From: Posidonia oceanica
Lineage: Eukaryota > Streptophyta > Magnoliopsida > Alismatales > Posidoniaceae
Assembly: GCA_037176725.1 (NCBI GenBank)
Contig: JAZBRS010000059.1
Span: forward strand, 13,565,001 to 13,629,000
DNA: 64,000 nt
Direction: 5' to 3'
Under the pieces are notes generated by a model. That model searched no databases. It saw only the letters and a list, made by a program, of their open reading frames with translations, and was not told the DNA's origin. The first letter of the stretch is position 1. Each line of letters begins with the position of its first letter. Position numbers and translations under genes: made by a program. Positions 1-13,100 of this stretch are shown one piece after another.

Positions 1-39
1 CACAACGACCGAGGATGGGTTTCGGACCTATCGACCGCA

Positions 40-780
40 AAAGAAAATCCAAATGACAAGTTTCGGACTTATCTACCGGATGGATGAGTTTCGGACACAT
101 CGACCGAGGATAGGATTCGGGCCTATCGACTATAAAAGGAAAAGAAAATGATAAATTTTGGACTTATGGACTGGAAGGATGAGTTTCGGAATCAACGACC
201 GAGAATAGGTTTCAAACCAATCCACCGGAAATGAGAATGCAAATGATAAGTTTCTGACTGATCGACCGAGGATTGGTTTCGGACCTATCGACCGCAAAAG
301 AAAATGCAAATGATAAGTTTCGGACAAAACGACCAGAAGGATGAGTTTCGTACGCATCGACCGAGGATTGGTTTCGAACCTACGACCGCAAATGAAATTG
401 CAAATGATAAGTTTCGGACATATCGATCGGAAGGAAATATTTCGGAGGCATCGACCGAGGATTGGTTTCGAACCTATCGACAGCAAAAGAAAATGCAAAT
501 GATATGTTACTGACTTATCGACCGGAAGGATGAGTTTCGGACTCATCGACCGAGGATAGGTTTCGGACCTATCGACTGCAAAAGAAAATGCTAATGATAA
601 GTTACGAACTTATCGACCCGAAGGTTGAATTTCAGACTCATCGACCGAGGATAGGTTTCGGACTGATCAACCGCAAATGAAAATGCAAATGATAAGTTTC
701 GGACTTAGATATCGGATGGATGGTTTTTGGACACATCGATCGAGGATAGGTTTCGGACCTACCGACCACAAAAGGAATTG
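40..780 (+). repeat. Satellite variant module A-F, copy 1
   Basis: Ordered variant monomers. A has GACACATC with GGATTCGG and spacer ending TAAAAGG (about 94-140). B has AAATTTTGG, GAATCAACGACC and spacer CCGGAAATGAG. C has CGCATCGACC and CCTACGACC. D has GGAGGCATC and CGACAGCAAAAG followed by GATATGTTAC. E has GTTACGAAC and CGACCCGAAGG...GAATTTC. F has GACTTAGATATCGG then GATGGTTTTTGG. The monomer after B has lost a hairpin (H1-H2 chimera at 245-263). Confidence 0.8.
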
Positions 781-1404
781 CAAATGATAAGTTTCGGACA
801 TTTCGACCGGAAGGATGAGTTTCGGACTCATCGACTGTGGAAAGGTTTCGGACCTATCGACCGCAAAAGAAAATGCAAATAATATGTTTCGGACCTATCG
901 ACCGCCAAAGGAAATGCAGATGATAAGTTTCGGACTTATCGACCGAAAGGATGAGTTTCAGAATCATCGACCGAGGAAAGGTTTCGGACCTATCAACCGC
1001 AAAAGAAAATGCAAATGATAAGTTTCGGACTTATCGACCAGGAGGTTGAGTTACGGACTCATCGACCGAGGATAGGTTTCGGACCTATCGACCGCAAAAG
1101 AAAATGCAAATGATATGTTTCTGACTTATCGACCGGAAGGATGAGTTTTAGACTCATCAACCGAGGACAGGTCTCGAACCTATCGACCGCAAATGAAAAT
1201 GCAAATGATAAGTTTCATACTTATCGACCGAAAGGATGCGTTTCGGACTCATCGACCAAGGTTTGGTTTCTAACCAATCGACCGCAAACGAAAATGCAAT
1301 TAATAAGTTTCGGACTAATCGACCAAAGGATGAGTTTTGGACTCATCGACTGAGGATAGTTTTCGGACCAATCGACCGCAAAAGAAAATCCAAATGATAA
1401 GTTT

Positions 1405-1880
1405 CGGACTTATCAACCGGAAGGTTGAGTATCGGACACAGCGACTAAGGATAGGATTCGGACCTGCCCACTGTAAAAGGATTTGTAAATGATAAATTTT
1501 GGACTTATCGACCGGAAGGATGAGTTTCGGAATCATCGACCGAGGATAGGTTTCGGACCGATTAACCGCAAAAGAAAATGCAAATGATAAGCTTCGGACT
1601 TATTGACCGGAAGGATGAGTTTCAGACTCTTCGACCGAGGATAGGTTTTGGACCTATCGACCGCAAAAGAAAATGCAAATGATTAGTTTCGGACATATCG
1701 ACCGGAAGGGTGAGTTTTGGACACATCGACCGAGGATTGGTTTCGGACCAACGACCGCAAATGAAAATGCCAATGATAAGTTTTGGACTTATCGACTGGA
1801 AGCATGAGTTTCGAAGGCAATGACCGAGGATTGGTTTCGGACCTATCGACAACAAATGAGAATGCAAATGATATCTTTCG
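1405..1880 (+). repeat. Variant module, partial (A-D)
   Basis: A (GACACAGCGAC, GGATTCGG), B (AAATTTTGG, GAATCATC, CCGATTAACC), a regular monomer, C (CCAACGACC) and D (GAAGGCAATGACC) occur in order. The module stops after D, where a two-hairpin monomer begins. Confidence 0.7.
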
Positions 1881-3734
1881 GACTCATCGACCGAGGATAG
1901 GTTTCGGAACTATCAACCGCAGAAGAGAAAGCAAATGATAAGTTTCGGACTAATCGACCAGAAGGTTGAGTTTCGGACACATCGACCGAGGATAGATTTC
2001 GAACCTATGGACTGCAAAAGAAAATGCAAATCATAAGTGTCGGACTTATCGACCGGATGGATGAGTTTCAGACTCATCGACCGAGGATAGGTTTCGACCG
2101 CAAAAGAAATTGCAAATGATAAGTTTCGTACAAATCGACCGAAAGGATGAGTTTCGGACTCATGGACCAAGGATAGGTTTCAGACATATCGACCGCAATA
2201 GAAAATGCAAATGATAAGTTCCCAAATTAGAGACCGGAAGGATGAGTTTCGGACTCATCGACAGAGGATAAATTTCAGACCTATCGACCGCAAGAGGAAA
2301 TGCAAATCTTAAGTTTCGGACTTATCGATTGGATGGATGAGTTTCGGACTCATCAACAATGGATTGGTTTCGAACCTAGCGACCGCGAAAGAAAATGCAA
2401 ATAATAAGTTTCGGACTTACCAACCAGAAGGATGAGTTTCGGACTCATCGACCAAGGATAGATTTCAGACCTATTGACCACAAAAGAAATTGCAAATGAT
2501 AAGTTTCGGACGTATCGACTGAATGGAAGAGTTTCGGACTCATCGAGCGAGGATAGGTTTCGGACCATTCGATCGCAAAAGGAAATGCAAATAATAAGTT
2601 TCGGACTTATCGACCGGAAGGATGAGTTTCGGAATCATCAACCGAGGAAAGTTTTGGACCTATCAACCGCAAAAGAAAATGCAAATGATATGTTTCGGAC
2701 TTATCGGTCGGAAGGATGAGTTTCGGACGCTTCGACCGAGGATGGGTCCGAACCTATCGACCGCGAAAGAAAATGCAAATAATAAGTTTCGGACTTATCG
2801 ATCGGAAGGATTAGTTTCGGACTCATCGACCAAGGATAGGTTTCGGACCTATCGACCGCAAAACAAAATGCAAATGATAAGTTTTGGACTTATCAACCGG
2901 AAGGATGAGTTTCAGACTCATCAACCCAGGATTGGTTTCGGACCTATCGACCGCGAAAGAAAATGCCAATAATAAGTTACGGACTTTTCGACCGAAGGAT
3001 GAGTTTCGGAATCATCGACATGGGATAGGTCTCTGACCTATTGACCGCAAAAGAAATTGCAAATGATAAGTTTCGGACTTATCGTTCGGAAGGATGATTT
3101 TCGAACTCATCGACCGAGGATTGGTTTCGGACCTATCGACCGCAAAAGGAAATGCAAATGATAAGTTTCGGACTTATCGATCGGAAGAATAAGGTTCAGA
3201 ATCATCGACCGAGGAAAGGTTTCGAACCTATCAACCGCAAAAGGAAATGCAAATGATAGGTTTTGGACTTATCGACCGGAAGGATGAGTTTCGGAATCAT
3301 CGACCGAGGAAAGGTTCCGGACCTATCAACCGCAAAAGAAAATGCAAATGTTAAGTTTCGGACCTATCGACTAGAAGGTTGAGTTCCGGACTCATCGACC
3401 GAGGATTGGTTTCGAACCTATCGACCGCTGAAGAAAATGCAAATGATATGTTTCGGACATACCGACCAGAAGGATGAGTTTCAGACTCATCGATCGAGGA
3501 TAGGATTCGAACCTATTGACCGCAGAAGAAAATGCCAATGATAAGTTTTGTACTTATCGAACGAAAGGATGAGTTGTGGACTCATCAACCGAGGTTTGGT
3601 TTCGGACCTATCGACCGCAAAAAAAAATGCAAATGATAAGTTTCGGACTTATCGACCAGATGGATGAGTTTCGGACTCATCGACCAAGGATTGGTTTCGG
3701 ATCTATCGACCGCAAAAGAAATTCCAAATGATAA

Positions 3735-4480
3735 GTTTCGGAGTTATCAACCGGAAGGTTGAGTTTTGGACACTTCGACCGAGGATAGGATTCGGACCTA
3801 TCGACCGTAAATGGAATTGTAAATGATAGATTTTGGACTTATCGATCGGAAGGATGAGTTTCAGAATCATCGACCGTGGATAGGTTTCGGACCGATCAGT
3901 TGCAAAAGAAAATGCAAATGATAAGCTTCGGACTTATCGACCGGAAGGACGAGTTTCAGACTCATCGATCGAGGATAGGTTTCGGACCTATCGACCGCAA
4001 AAGAAAACGCATATGATTAGTTACGAACATATCGATCGGAAGGATGAGTTTCAGACAAATCGACCGAGGATTGGTTTCGGACCAACGTGCACAAATGAAA
4101 ATGCCAATGACAAGTATCGGACTTAACGACCGGAAGGATGAGTTTCAGAGGCATCGACTGAGTATTGGTTTCGGACCTATCGACAGCAAAAGAAAATGCA
4201 AATGATGTGTTACGGACTTATCGACCGGAAGGATGAGTTTCGGACTCATCGACCGATGATAGGTTTCGGTCCTATTGACTGCAAAAGAAAATGCAAATGA
4301 TAAGTTACTGACTTATCGACCCGAAGGATGAATTTCAGACTCAACGACCGAGGATAGGTTTCGGACCTATCGACCACAAAAGAAAATGCAAATGTAAAGT
4401 TTCGGACGTAGAGACCGGAAGGAAGGTTTTCGGACTCATCGACCGAGGATTGGTTTCGAACCTATTGACTGCAAAAGGTA
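3735..4480 (+). repeat. Variant module A-F, copy 3
   Basis: Complete. A and B share private changes (CACTTCGACC, TAGATTTTGG, spacer AAATGGAATTGTAAATG) with the module at 12400, about 8.65 kb away. C is degenerate (CCAACGTGCAC). F reads GACGTAGAGACCGG then GAAGGTTTTCGG. Confidence 0.78.
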
Positions 4481-6639
4481 TTGCAACTGATTAGTTCCAG
4501 ACATATCGACCGGAAGGATGAGTTTCGGACTCATCGACCGAGGATTGGTTTCGAACCTATCGACCGCAAAATAAAATGCAAATGATAACTTTCGGACTTA
4601 TCGACCGAAAGGATGAGTCTCGGACTCTTCGACCGAGGATTGGTTTCGGACCAATCAACCGCGAACGAAAATTCAAATGATAAGTTTCGGACTTATCGAC
4701 CGGAAGGATGTGTTTCGGACTAACCAACTACGGATAGGCTTTGGACCTACCGACAGTAAATGAGAATGCAAATGATAAGTTTCGGACTTATCGACAAGAA
4801 GGATGAGTTTCGAACCCAACGACCGTGGATACGATTCAGACCTATCGACCGCCAAAGAAAATGCAAATAATAAGTTTCGGACTTATCGACCGGACGGATG
4901 AGTCTCGGACTCATCGACTAAGGATAGGTTTCGAACCTATCAACAGCTAAAAAAAATGCAAATGACAAGTTTTGGACTTATCGACCAAATGGATGAGTTT
5001 TGGACTCATCGACCGAGGATAGGTTTCGGACCTATTGACCACAAAAGAAAATCCAAATGATAAGTTTCGGACATATCGATCGGATGGATGAGTTTCGGAC
5101 TCATCGACCGAGGATAGGTTTCGAGCCTATCGACCGCAAAAGAAAGTGCAAATGATAAGTTTCGGACTTATCGACCGGAAGGATGAGTTTCAGACTAATA
5201 AACAAAGGATAGGTTTCGGACCTACCGACCGCAAAAGAGCATGCAAATGATAAGTTTCGGACTTATCGACCGGAAGGATGAGTTCCGGACACATCGACCG
5301 AGGATCGGTTTCGGACCCATCGACCGCAAAAGAAAATGCAAATGATAAGTTTCAGACTTATCAACCGGAAGGATGAGTTATGGACTCATCGATCGAGGAT
5401 AGGTTTCGGACTCATCGATCAAGGATTGGTTTCAGACCTATCAACCACAAAAGGAAATGCAGTGAGAAGTTTCAGACTTATCGATTGGAAGGATGAGTAT
5501 CAGACTCATCGACCGAGGATAGGTTTCGGACCTATCGACTGCAAAATAAAAAGCAAATGATAACTTTCAGACTTATCGACCGAAAGGATGAGTTTCGGAC
5601 TCATCGACCGAGGATAGGTTTCGGACCTATCGACCGTAAAAGAAAATGCAAATGTTAAGTTTTGGACTTCTCGACAGGAAGGATGACTTTCGGTCTCATC
5701 AACTGAGGATTGGTTTCGGACCTATCGACCGCAATAGAAAATGCAAATGATAAGTTTCGGACTTATCGACCGGAAGGATGAGTTCCGGACTCATCGACCG
5801 AGGATAGGTTTCAAACCGATTGACCGCAAATGAAAATGCAAATGATATGTTTCGGACTTATCGACAGGAAGGATTAGTTTCAGACCTATCGACCGCAAAA
5901 GAAAATGCAAATGATAAGTTTCGGACTTATCAACCTGAAGGATGAGTTTCGGTCTCAGCAACCGAGGACTGGTTTCGGACCTATCGACCGCAAAAGGAAA
6001 TGCAAATTATAAGTTTTGGACTTATCGATCGAAAGGGTGAGTTTCGGACTCATCGACCGAGGATAGGATTCGGACATATTGACCGCAAAAGAAAACGCAT
6101 GTAATAAGTTTCGGACTTATCGACCAGGGGGATGAGTTCCAGACTCAACGACCGAGGATAAGTTTCGGACCTATCGACCGCAAAAGAAAATGCAAATGAC
6201 AATTTTCGGACTAATCAACCGGATGGATGAGTTTCGGACTCATCGATAGAGGATAGGCTTCGGACCAATCGATAGCAAAAGGAAATGCTAATGATAAGTT
6301 TCGGACTAATCGATCGGAAGGATGAGTTTCGGACTCATCGGCCGATGATAGGTTTCAGACCTACCGACTGCAAAAGAAAATGCAAATGGTGAGTTACGGA
6401 CCTATCGACCCAAAGGATGAATTTGGGACTCATCGACCGAGGATAGGTTTCGGACCTATCGACCGCATAAGAAAATGCAAATTATAAGTTTCGAAATTAG
6501 TGACCGGATGGATGAGTTTCGGACTCATCAACCGAGGATAGGTTTCGGACCTATCGACCGCAAGAGGAAATGCAAAAGATATGTTTCGGACTTTTAGACC
6601 GGGAGGATGAGTTTCGAAATCATCTACCGAGGATAAGTT

Positions 6640-7960
6640 TCAGACCTATTGACCTGAAGGTTGAGTTTCGGACTCATCGACCGAGGATAGATTTCGAACC
6701 TATTGACCGACAAAGAAAATGTAAATAATAAGTTTCGGACATATCGACCCGAAGGATGAGTTTCAGACTCATCAACCGAGGATAGGTTTCGACCCTATCG
6801 ACCGCAAAAGAAAATGCAATTGATTAGTTTCGTACATATCGACCGAAAGTAGGTGTTTCAGACTCTTCGACCGAGGACAGGTTTCGGACCAATCGACCGC
6901 AAAAGATAATGCAAATGATAAGTTTCGGACTTATCGACCGGAAGCATGAGTTTCGGACTCAACGACCGAGGATGGGTTTCGGACCTATCGAGCGCAAAAG
7001 AAAATCCAAATGATAAGTTTCGAACTTATCAACTGGATGGATGAGTTTCGGACACATCGACCGAGGATTGGATTCGGACCTATCGACCGTAAAAGGATAA
7101 GAAAATGACAAAGTTTGGACTTATCGACCGGAAGGATGAGTTTCGGAATCAACGACCGAGGATAGGTTTCGGACCAATCCACCGGAAATGAGAATGCAAA
7201 TGATAAGTTTCTGACTTATCGACCGGATGGATGAGTTTCAGACTAATCGACCGAGGATAGGTTTCGGACCTATCGACCGCAAAAGAAAATGCAGTTAAGT
7301 TTCGGACATATCGACTAGAAGGATGAGTTTCGGACGCATCGACCGAGGATTAGTTTTGGACCTTCGACCGCAAATGAAATTGCATATGATAAGTTTCGGA
7401 CATATCAACCGAAAGGATGAGTTTCGAAGGCATCGACCGAGGATGGGTTTCGGACCAATCGACAGCAAAAGAAATTGCAAATGTTATGTTACTGACTTAT
7501 CGACCGGAAGGATGAGTTTTGGACTCATCGACCGAGGATTGGTTTCGAACCTATCGACTGCATAAGAAAATGCTAATGATAAGTTACGTACTTATCGACC
7601 CGAAGGTTGAATTTCAGACTCATCGACCGAGGATAGGTTTCAGACTGATCGACCGCAAATGAAAATGCAAAAGATAAGTTTCGGACTTGGAGACCGAAAG
7701 GATGGTTTTCGGACACATCGACCGAGGATAGGTTTCGGACCTATCGACCACCAAAGGAATTGCAAATGATAACTTTCAGACATATCGACCTGATGGGTGA
7801 GTTTCAGACTCATCGACTGTGGAAAGGTTTCAGACCTATCGACCGCAAAAGAAAATGCAAATAGTAAGTTTCGGACCTATCGACCGCAGAAGGAAATGCA
7901 GATGATAAGTTTCTGACTTATCGACCGGAAGGATGAGTTTCGGAATCATCGACTGACGAA
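6640..7960 (+). repeat. Satellite segmental duplication, left-arm copy a
   Basis: About 14 consecutive monomers match 10640-11960 in the same order, including private changes such as TTTCGACCCTAT, GAGGACAGG and CCACCGGAAATGAGAATGC. Similar order is also found at 1-1000 (offset 6957-6982). Confidence 0.78.
7035..7770 (+). repeat. Variant module A-F, copy 4
   Basis: Complete, within the segment duplicated at 10640-11960. B retains the CCACCGGAAATGAG spacer of copy 1, and C has lost a base (CCTTCGACC). F reads CTTGGAGACCGAAAGG then ATGGTTTTC. Confidence 0.78.
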
Positions 7961-8230
7961 AGCTTTCGGACCTATCGACCGCAAGGGGAAATGAAAAAGA
8001 TATGTTTCGGACTTATAGACTGGGAGGATGAGTTTCGAAATCATCGACCGAGGATAGGTTTCGGACCTATCGACTGCCAAAGAAAATGCAATTGATAAGT
8101 TACGGTCATATCGACCGGAGGGATGAATTTTGGAGTCATCGACCGAGGATAGGTTTCGGACCTATCGACGACAGAAGAAAATGCAAATGATAAGTTTCGA
8201 ACGTATCGACCGGATAGATGAGTTTCGTAC

Positions 8231-8420
8231 TCATCTACCGAGGATAGGTTTCGGACCTATCGACTGCAAAAGGAACTGCAAATGATAAGTTTCGGACTTT
8301 TCGACCGGATGGATGTGTTTCTGACTCATCGACCAAGGATAGGTTTCGGAGCTATCGACCGCAAAAGGAAATGCAAATGATAAGTTCAGACTTAGCGACC
8401 GGAAGGATGAGTTTCGGACT
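8231..8420 (+). repeat. Local duplication of two monomers, copy a
   Basis: Shares TCATCTACCG, AAAAGGAACTGC, ATGGATGTGTTTCTGAC, GGAGCTATC and GATAAGTTCAGACTTAGCG with 9275-9463. Only one difference was seen over about 190 bp (CGACC versus CAACC), so this is among the most recent exchanges in the window. The offset is 1044 bp, about 11 monomers. Confidence 0.8.
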
Positions 8421-9274
8421 CATCGACCGAGGATAAGTATCGGACCTATCGATTGCAATAGAAAATGCAAATGATAATTTTCGGACTTATCGACCAGAAG
8501 GATGAGTTTCATACTCATCAACCGAGGACAGGCTTCGGACGAATCGAGCACAAAAGAAAATGCAAATGACATGTGTCGAACTTATCGACCGGAAGAATGA
8601 GTTTCGGACTCATCGACCAAGGATAGATTTCGGACCTATCGACTGCAAAAGAAAATGCAAATGATAAGTTTCGTACATATCGACCGAAAGGATGAGTTTC
8701 GGACTCATCGTCCGAGGATAGGTTTCGGACCTATCGACGGCAAAAGAAAATGCAAATGATACGTTTCGAACATTGAGACCGGAAGGATGAGTTTCGGACT
8801 CATTGACCGAGGATAGGTTTCAGACCTATCGACCACAAAAGGAAATGCAAATGATTAATTTTGAACATATCAACCGGTTGAATGAGTTTTGGATCCATCG
8901 ACCGAGGATACGATTCGGACCTATCGACCGCAAAAGAAAATGCAATTAGTAAGTTTCGGACTTAGCGACCGGAGGGATGAGTCTCGAACTCATTGACCGA
9001 GGATAGGTTTCAAACCTATCGACTGCAAAAGAAAATGCAATTGATAAGTTTCGGACATATCGACCGAATGGATGAGTTTAGGTCTCATCGACTGAGGATA
9101 GGTTTCGGACCTATCGACCATAAATGGAAATGCAAATGATAAGTTTCGAACTTGTCGACCGAAAGGAAGTTTTTCAGACTCGTCGACTGAGGGTAGGTTT
9201 TGGACCTATCGACCGCAAAAGGAAATACAAATGATAAGTTTCAGACTTATCGACCGGAAGGATGTGTTTCGGAC

Positions 9275-9463
9275 TCATCTACCGAGGATAGGTTTCGGAC
9301 CTATCGACTGCAAAAGGAACTGCAAATGATAAGTTTCGGACTTTTCGACCGGATGGATGTGTTTCTGACTCATCGACCAAGGATAGGTTTCGGAGCTATC
9401 AACCGCAAAAGGAAATGCAAATGATAAGTTCAGACTTAGCGACCGGAAGGATGAGTTTCGGAC
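9275..9463 (+). repeat. Local duplication of two monomers, copy b
   Basis: Partner of 8231-8420. Sequence immediately upstream is not shared: the copy at 9241 has GATGTGTTTCGG where the other has GATGAGTTTCG. Confidence 0.8.
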
Positions 9464-10639
9464 TCAACGACCGACGATAGGTTTCAAACCTACCGACTGC
9501 AAAAGAAAATGCAAATGATAAGTTACGGACTTATCGACCCGAAGGATGAATTTCGGACACATCGACCGAGGATAGGTTTCGGACCTATCGACCGCTATAG
9601 AAAATGCAAATGATAAGTTCCGGAATTAGAGACCGGAAGGATGAGTTTCGGACTCATCGACCGAGGATAGGTTTCGGACCTATCGACCGCAAGAGGAAAT
9701 GCAAATGATAAGTTTCGGTCTTATCGACCGGAAGGATGAGTTTCGGACTCATCGACCGAGGATAGGTTTCGGACCTAGCGACCGTGAAAGAAAATGCAAA
9801 TAATATGTTTCGGACTTATCGACCGGAAGGATGAGTTTCGGACTCATCGACCGAGGATAGATTTCGGACCTATTGACCGCAAAAGAAATTGCAAATGATA
9901 AGTTTCGGACTTATCAACCAGAAGGACGAGTTTCGGACTCATCGAGCGAGGATAGGTTTCGGACCAATCGACTGCAAAAGGAAATGCATATAATAAGTTT
10001 TGGACTTATCGAATGGAAGGATGAGTTTCAGAATCATCGAACGAGGAAAGGTTTTGGACCTATCAACCGCAAAAGAGAGTGCAAATGATAAGTTTCGGAC
10101 TTATCAACCAGAAGGTTGAGTTTCGGACTCAACGACCGAGGATAGGTTTCGGTCCTAACGACTGCAAAAGAAAATACAAATACTAAGTTTCGGACATATC
10201 GAGCGGAAGGATGAGTTTCAAACTCATTGACCGAGGATTGGTTTCGTACCTATCAACCGCAGAAGAAAAAGTAAATGATAAGTTTCGGACATAGAGACCA
10301 GAACAATGAGTTTCGGACTCATCGACCGAGGTTAGGTTTCGGACCTATCGACCGCAAAATGAGAAGCAAATGATAGGTTTCAGACTCATCGACCGAGGAT
10401 AGGTTACGGACCTAGCGACCGTGAAAGAAATTGCAAATAATAAGTTTCGGACTTATCGACCGGAAGGATGGGTTTCGGACTCATCAAGTGAGGATTAGTT
10501 TCGGACCAATCGACCGCAAAAGGAAATGCAAATAATAAGTTTCGGACTTATCGACCGGAAGGATGAGTTTTGGAATCATCGACTAAGGAGAGGTTCTGGA
10601 CCTATCAACCGCAAATGAAAATGCAAATGATAAGTTTCG

Positions 10640-11960
10640 GACCTATTGACCTAATGGTTGAGTTTCGGACTCATCGACCGAGGATTGATTTCGAACCTAT
10701 TGACCGCAAAAGAAAATGCAAATAATAAGTTTCGGGCATATCGACCCGAAGGATGAGTTTCAGACTCATCGACCGAGGATAGGTTTCGACCCTATTGACC
10801 ACAAAAGAAAATGCAATTGATTAGTTTCGTACATATCAATCGAAAGGAGGAGTTTCAGACTCTTCGACCGAGGACAGGTTTCGGACCAATCGACCGCAAA
10901 AGATATTGCAAATGATAAGTTTCGGACTTATCGACCGGAAGCATGAGTTTCGGACACAACGACCGAGGATGGGTTTCGGACCTATCGAGCGCAAAAGAAA
11001 ATCCAAATGATAAGTTTCGGACTTATCAACTGGATGGATGAGTTTCGGACACATCGACCGAGGATAGGATTCGGACTTATCGACCGTAAAAGGAAAAGAA
11101 AATGATAAATTTTGGACTTATCGATCAGAAGGATGAGTTTCAGAATCAACGACCGAGGATAGGTTTCGGACCAATCCACTGGAAATGAGAATGCAAATGA
11201 TAAGTTTCTGACTTATCGACCAGAAGGATGAGTTTCAGACTAATCGACCGAGGATAGGTTTCGGACCTATCGACCGCAAAAGAAAATGCAAATGATAAGT
11301 TTCGGACATATCGACTAGAAGGATGAGTTTCGGACGCATCGATCGAGGATTGGTTTCAGACCTTCGACCGCAAATGAAATTGCAAATGATAAGTTTCAGG
11401 CATATCGACCGGAAGGATGAGTTTCGGAGGCATCGACCGAGGATTTGTTTTGGACCAATCGACAGCAAAAGAAATTGCAAATGATATGTTACTGACTTAT
11501 CGACCGGAAGGATGAGTTTTGGACTCATCGACCGAGGATTGGTTTCGAACCTATCGACTGCAAAAGAAAATGCTAATGATAAGTTACATACTTATCGACC
11601 CGAAGGTTGAATTTCAGACTCATCGACCGAGGATAGGTTTCGGACTGATCGACCGCAAATGAAAATGCAAAAGATAAGTTTCGGACTTGGAGACCGAAAG
11701 GATGGTTTCGGACACATCGACCGAGGATTTGTTTCGGACCTATCGACCACCAAAGGAATTGCAAATGATAACTTTCGGACATATCGACCGGAAGGGTGAG
11801 TTTCGGACTCATCGACTGTGGAAAGGTTTCGGACCTATCGACCGCAAAAGAAAATGCAAATAATAAGTTTTGGACCTATCGACCGCAAAAGGAAATGCAG
11901 ATGATAAGTTTTGGACTTATCGACCGGAAGGATGAGTTTCGGAATCATCGACCGAGGAAT
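10640..11960 (+). repeat. Satellite segmental duplication, left-arm copy b
   Basis: Partner of 6640-7960. The offset stays at 3997-3999 bp along the whole match, so few indels have accumulated. It continues past 11960 with similarity to 1000-1370 (offset about 10.98 kb). Confidence 0.78.
11035..11770 (+). repeat. Variant module A-F, copy 5
   Basis: Complete and nearly parallel to copy 4, including the CCTTCGACC deletion in C and TTGGAGACCGAAAGG in F. The offset is 3997-3999 bp. Confidence 0.78.
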
Positions 11961-12399
11961 GCTTTCGGACCTATCAACCGTAAAAGAAAATGCAAATGAT
12001 AAGTTTCAGACTTATCGACCAGAAGGTTGAGTTACGGACTCATTGACCGAGGATAGGTTTCGGACCTATCGACCACAAATGAAAATGCAAATGATGAGTT
12101 TCAGACTTATCGACCTGGAAGGATGAGTTTCAGACTCATCGACCGAGGACTTGTTTCGAGCCTATCGACCGCAAAAGAAAATGCAAATGATAAGTTTCAT
12201 ACTTATCGACCGAAAGGATGCGTTTCGGACTCATCGACCGAGGTTTGGTTTCGGACCAATCGACCGCAAAGGAAAATGCAATTGATAAGTTTCGGACTTA
12301 TCAGCCAAAAGGATGAGTTTTGGACTCATCGACCGAGGATAGGTTTCGGACCTATCGACCGCAAAAGAAATTCCAAATGATAAGTTTCGGAGTTATCAA

Positions 12400-13100
12400 C
12401 CGGAAGGTTGAGTTTTGGACACTTCGACCGAGGATAGGATTCGGACCTATCGACCGTAAATGGAATTGTAAATGATAGATTTTGGACTTATCGACCGGAA
12501 GGATGAGTTTCGTAATCATCGACCGAGGATACGTTTCGGACCGATCAACCGCAAAAGAAAATGCAAATGATAAGCTTCGGACTTATCGACCGGAAGGATG
12601 AGTTTCAGACTCATCGACCGAGGATAGGTTGTGGACCTATCGACCGCAAAAGAAAATGCAAATGATTAGTTTCGGACATATCGACTGGAAGGATGCGTTT
12701 TGGACGCATCGACCGAGGATTGGTTTCGGACCAACGACCGCAAATGAAAATGCCAATGATAAGTTTCGGACTTATCGACCGGAAGGATGAATTTCGAAGG
12801 CATCAACCGAGGATTGGTTTCGGACCTATCGACAGCAAATGAATATGCAAATTATATCATTCGGACTTATCGACCGGAAGCGTGAGTTTCGGACCTATCG
12901 ACTGCAAAAGAAAATGCAAATGATTAGTTACGGACTTATCAACCCGATGGAAGAATTTCGGACTCATAGATCGAGGTTAGATTTCGGACCTATCGTTCGC
13001 AAAAGAAAATGTAAATGCTAAGTTTCGGACTTGGAGATCGGAAGGATTGTTTTCGGACTCATCGACCGAGGATAGGTTTCGGACCTTTCAACTACAAAAG
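12400..13100 (+). repeat. Variant module A-F, copy 6
   Basis: Complete A-F with a degraded D/E (one hairpin lost near 12880). Its A and B match copy 3 rather than its neighbour copy 5, which shows that sequence blocks were shuffled rather than expanded strictly locally. Confidence 0.74.

Noticed and set aside
130..546. Recurring open frames of 60-140 codons in the satellite, with peptides that resemble each other
   Set aside because: They follow from the monomer sequence on both strands. The 95-bp period shifts frame at each monomer, starts and ends differ by copy, and no codon-level constraint is visible. I treat all of them as non-coding.
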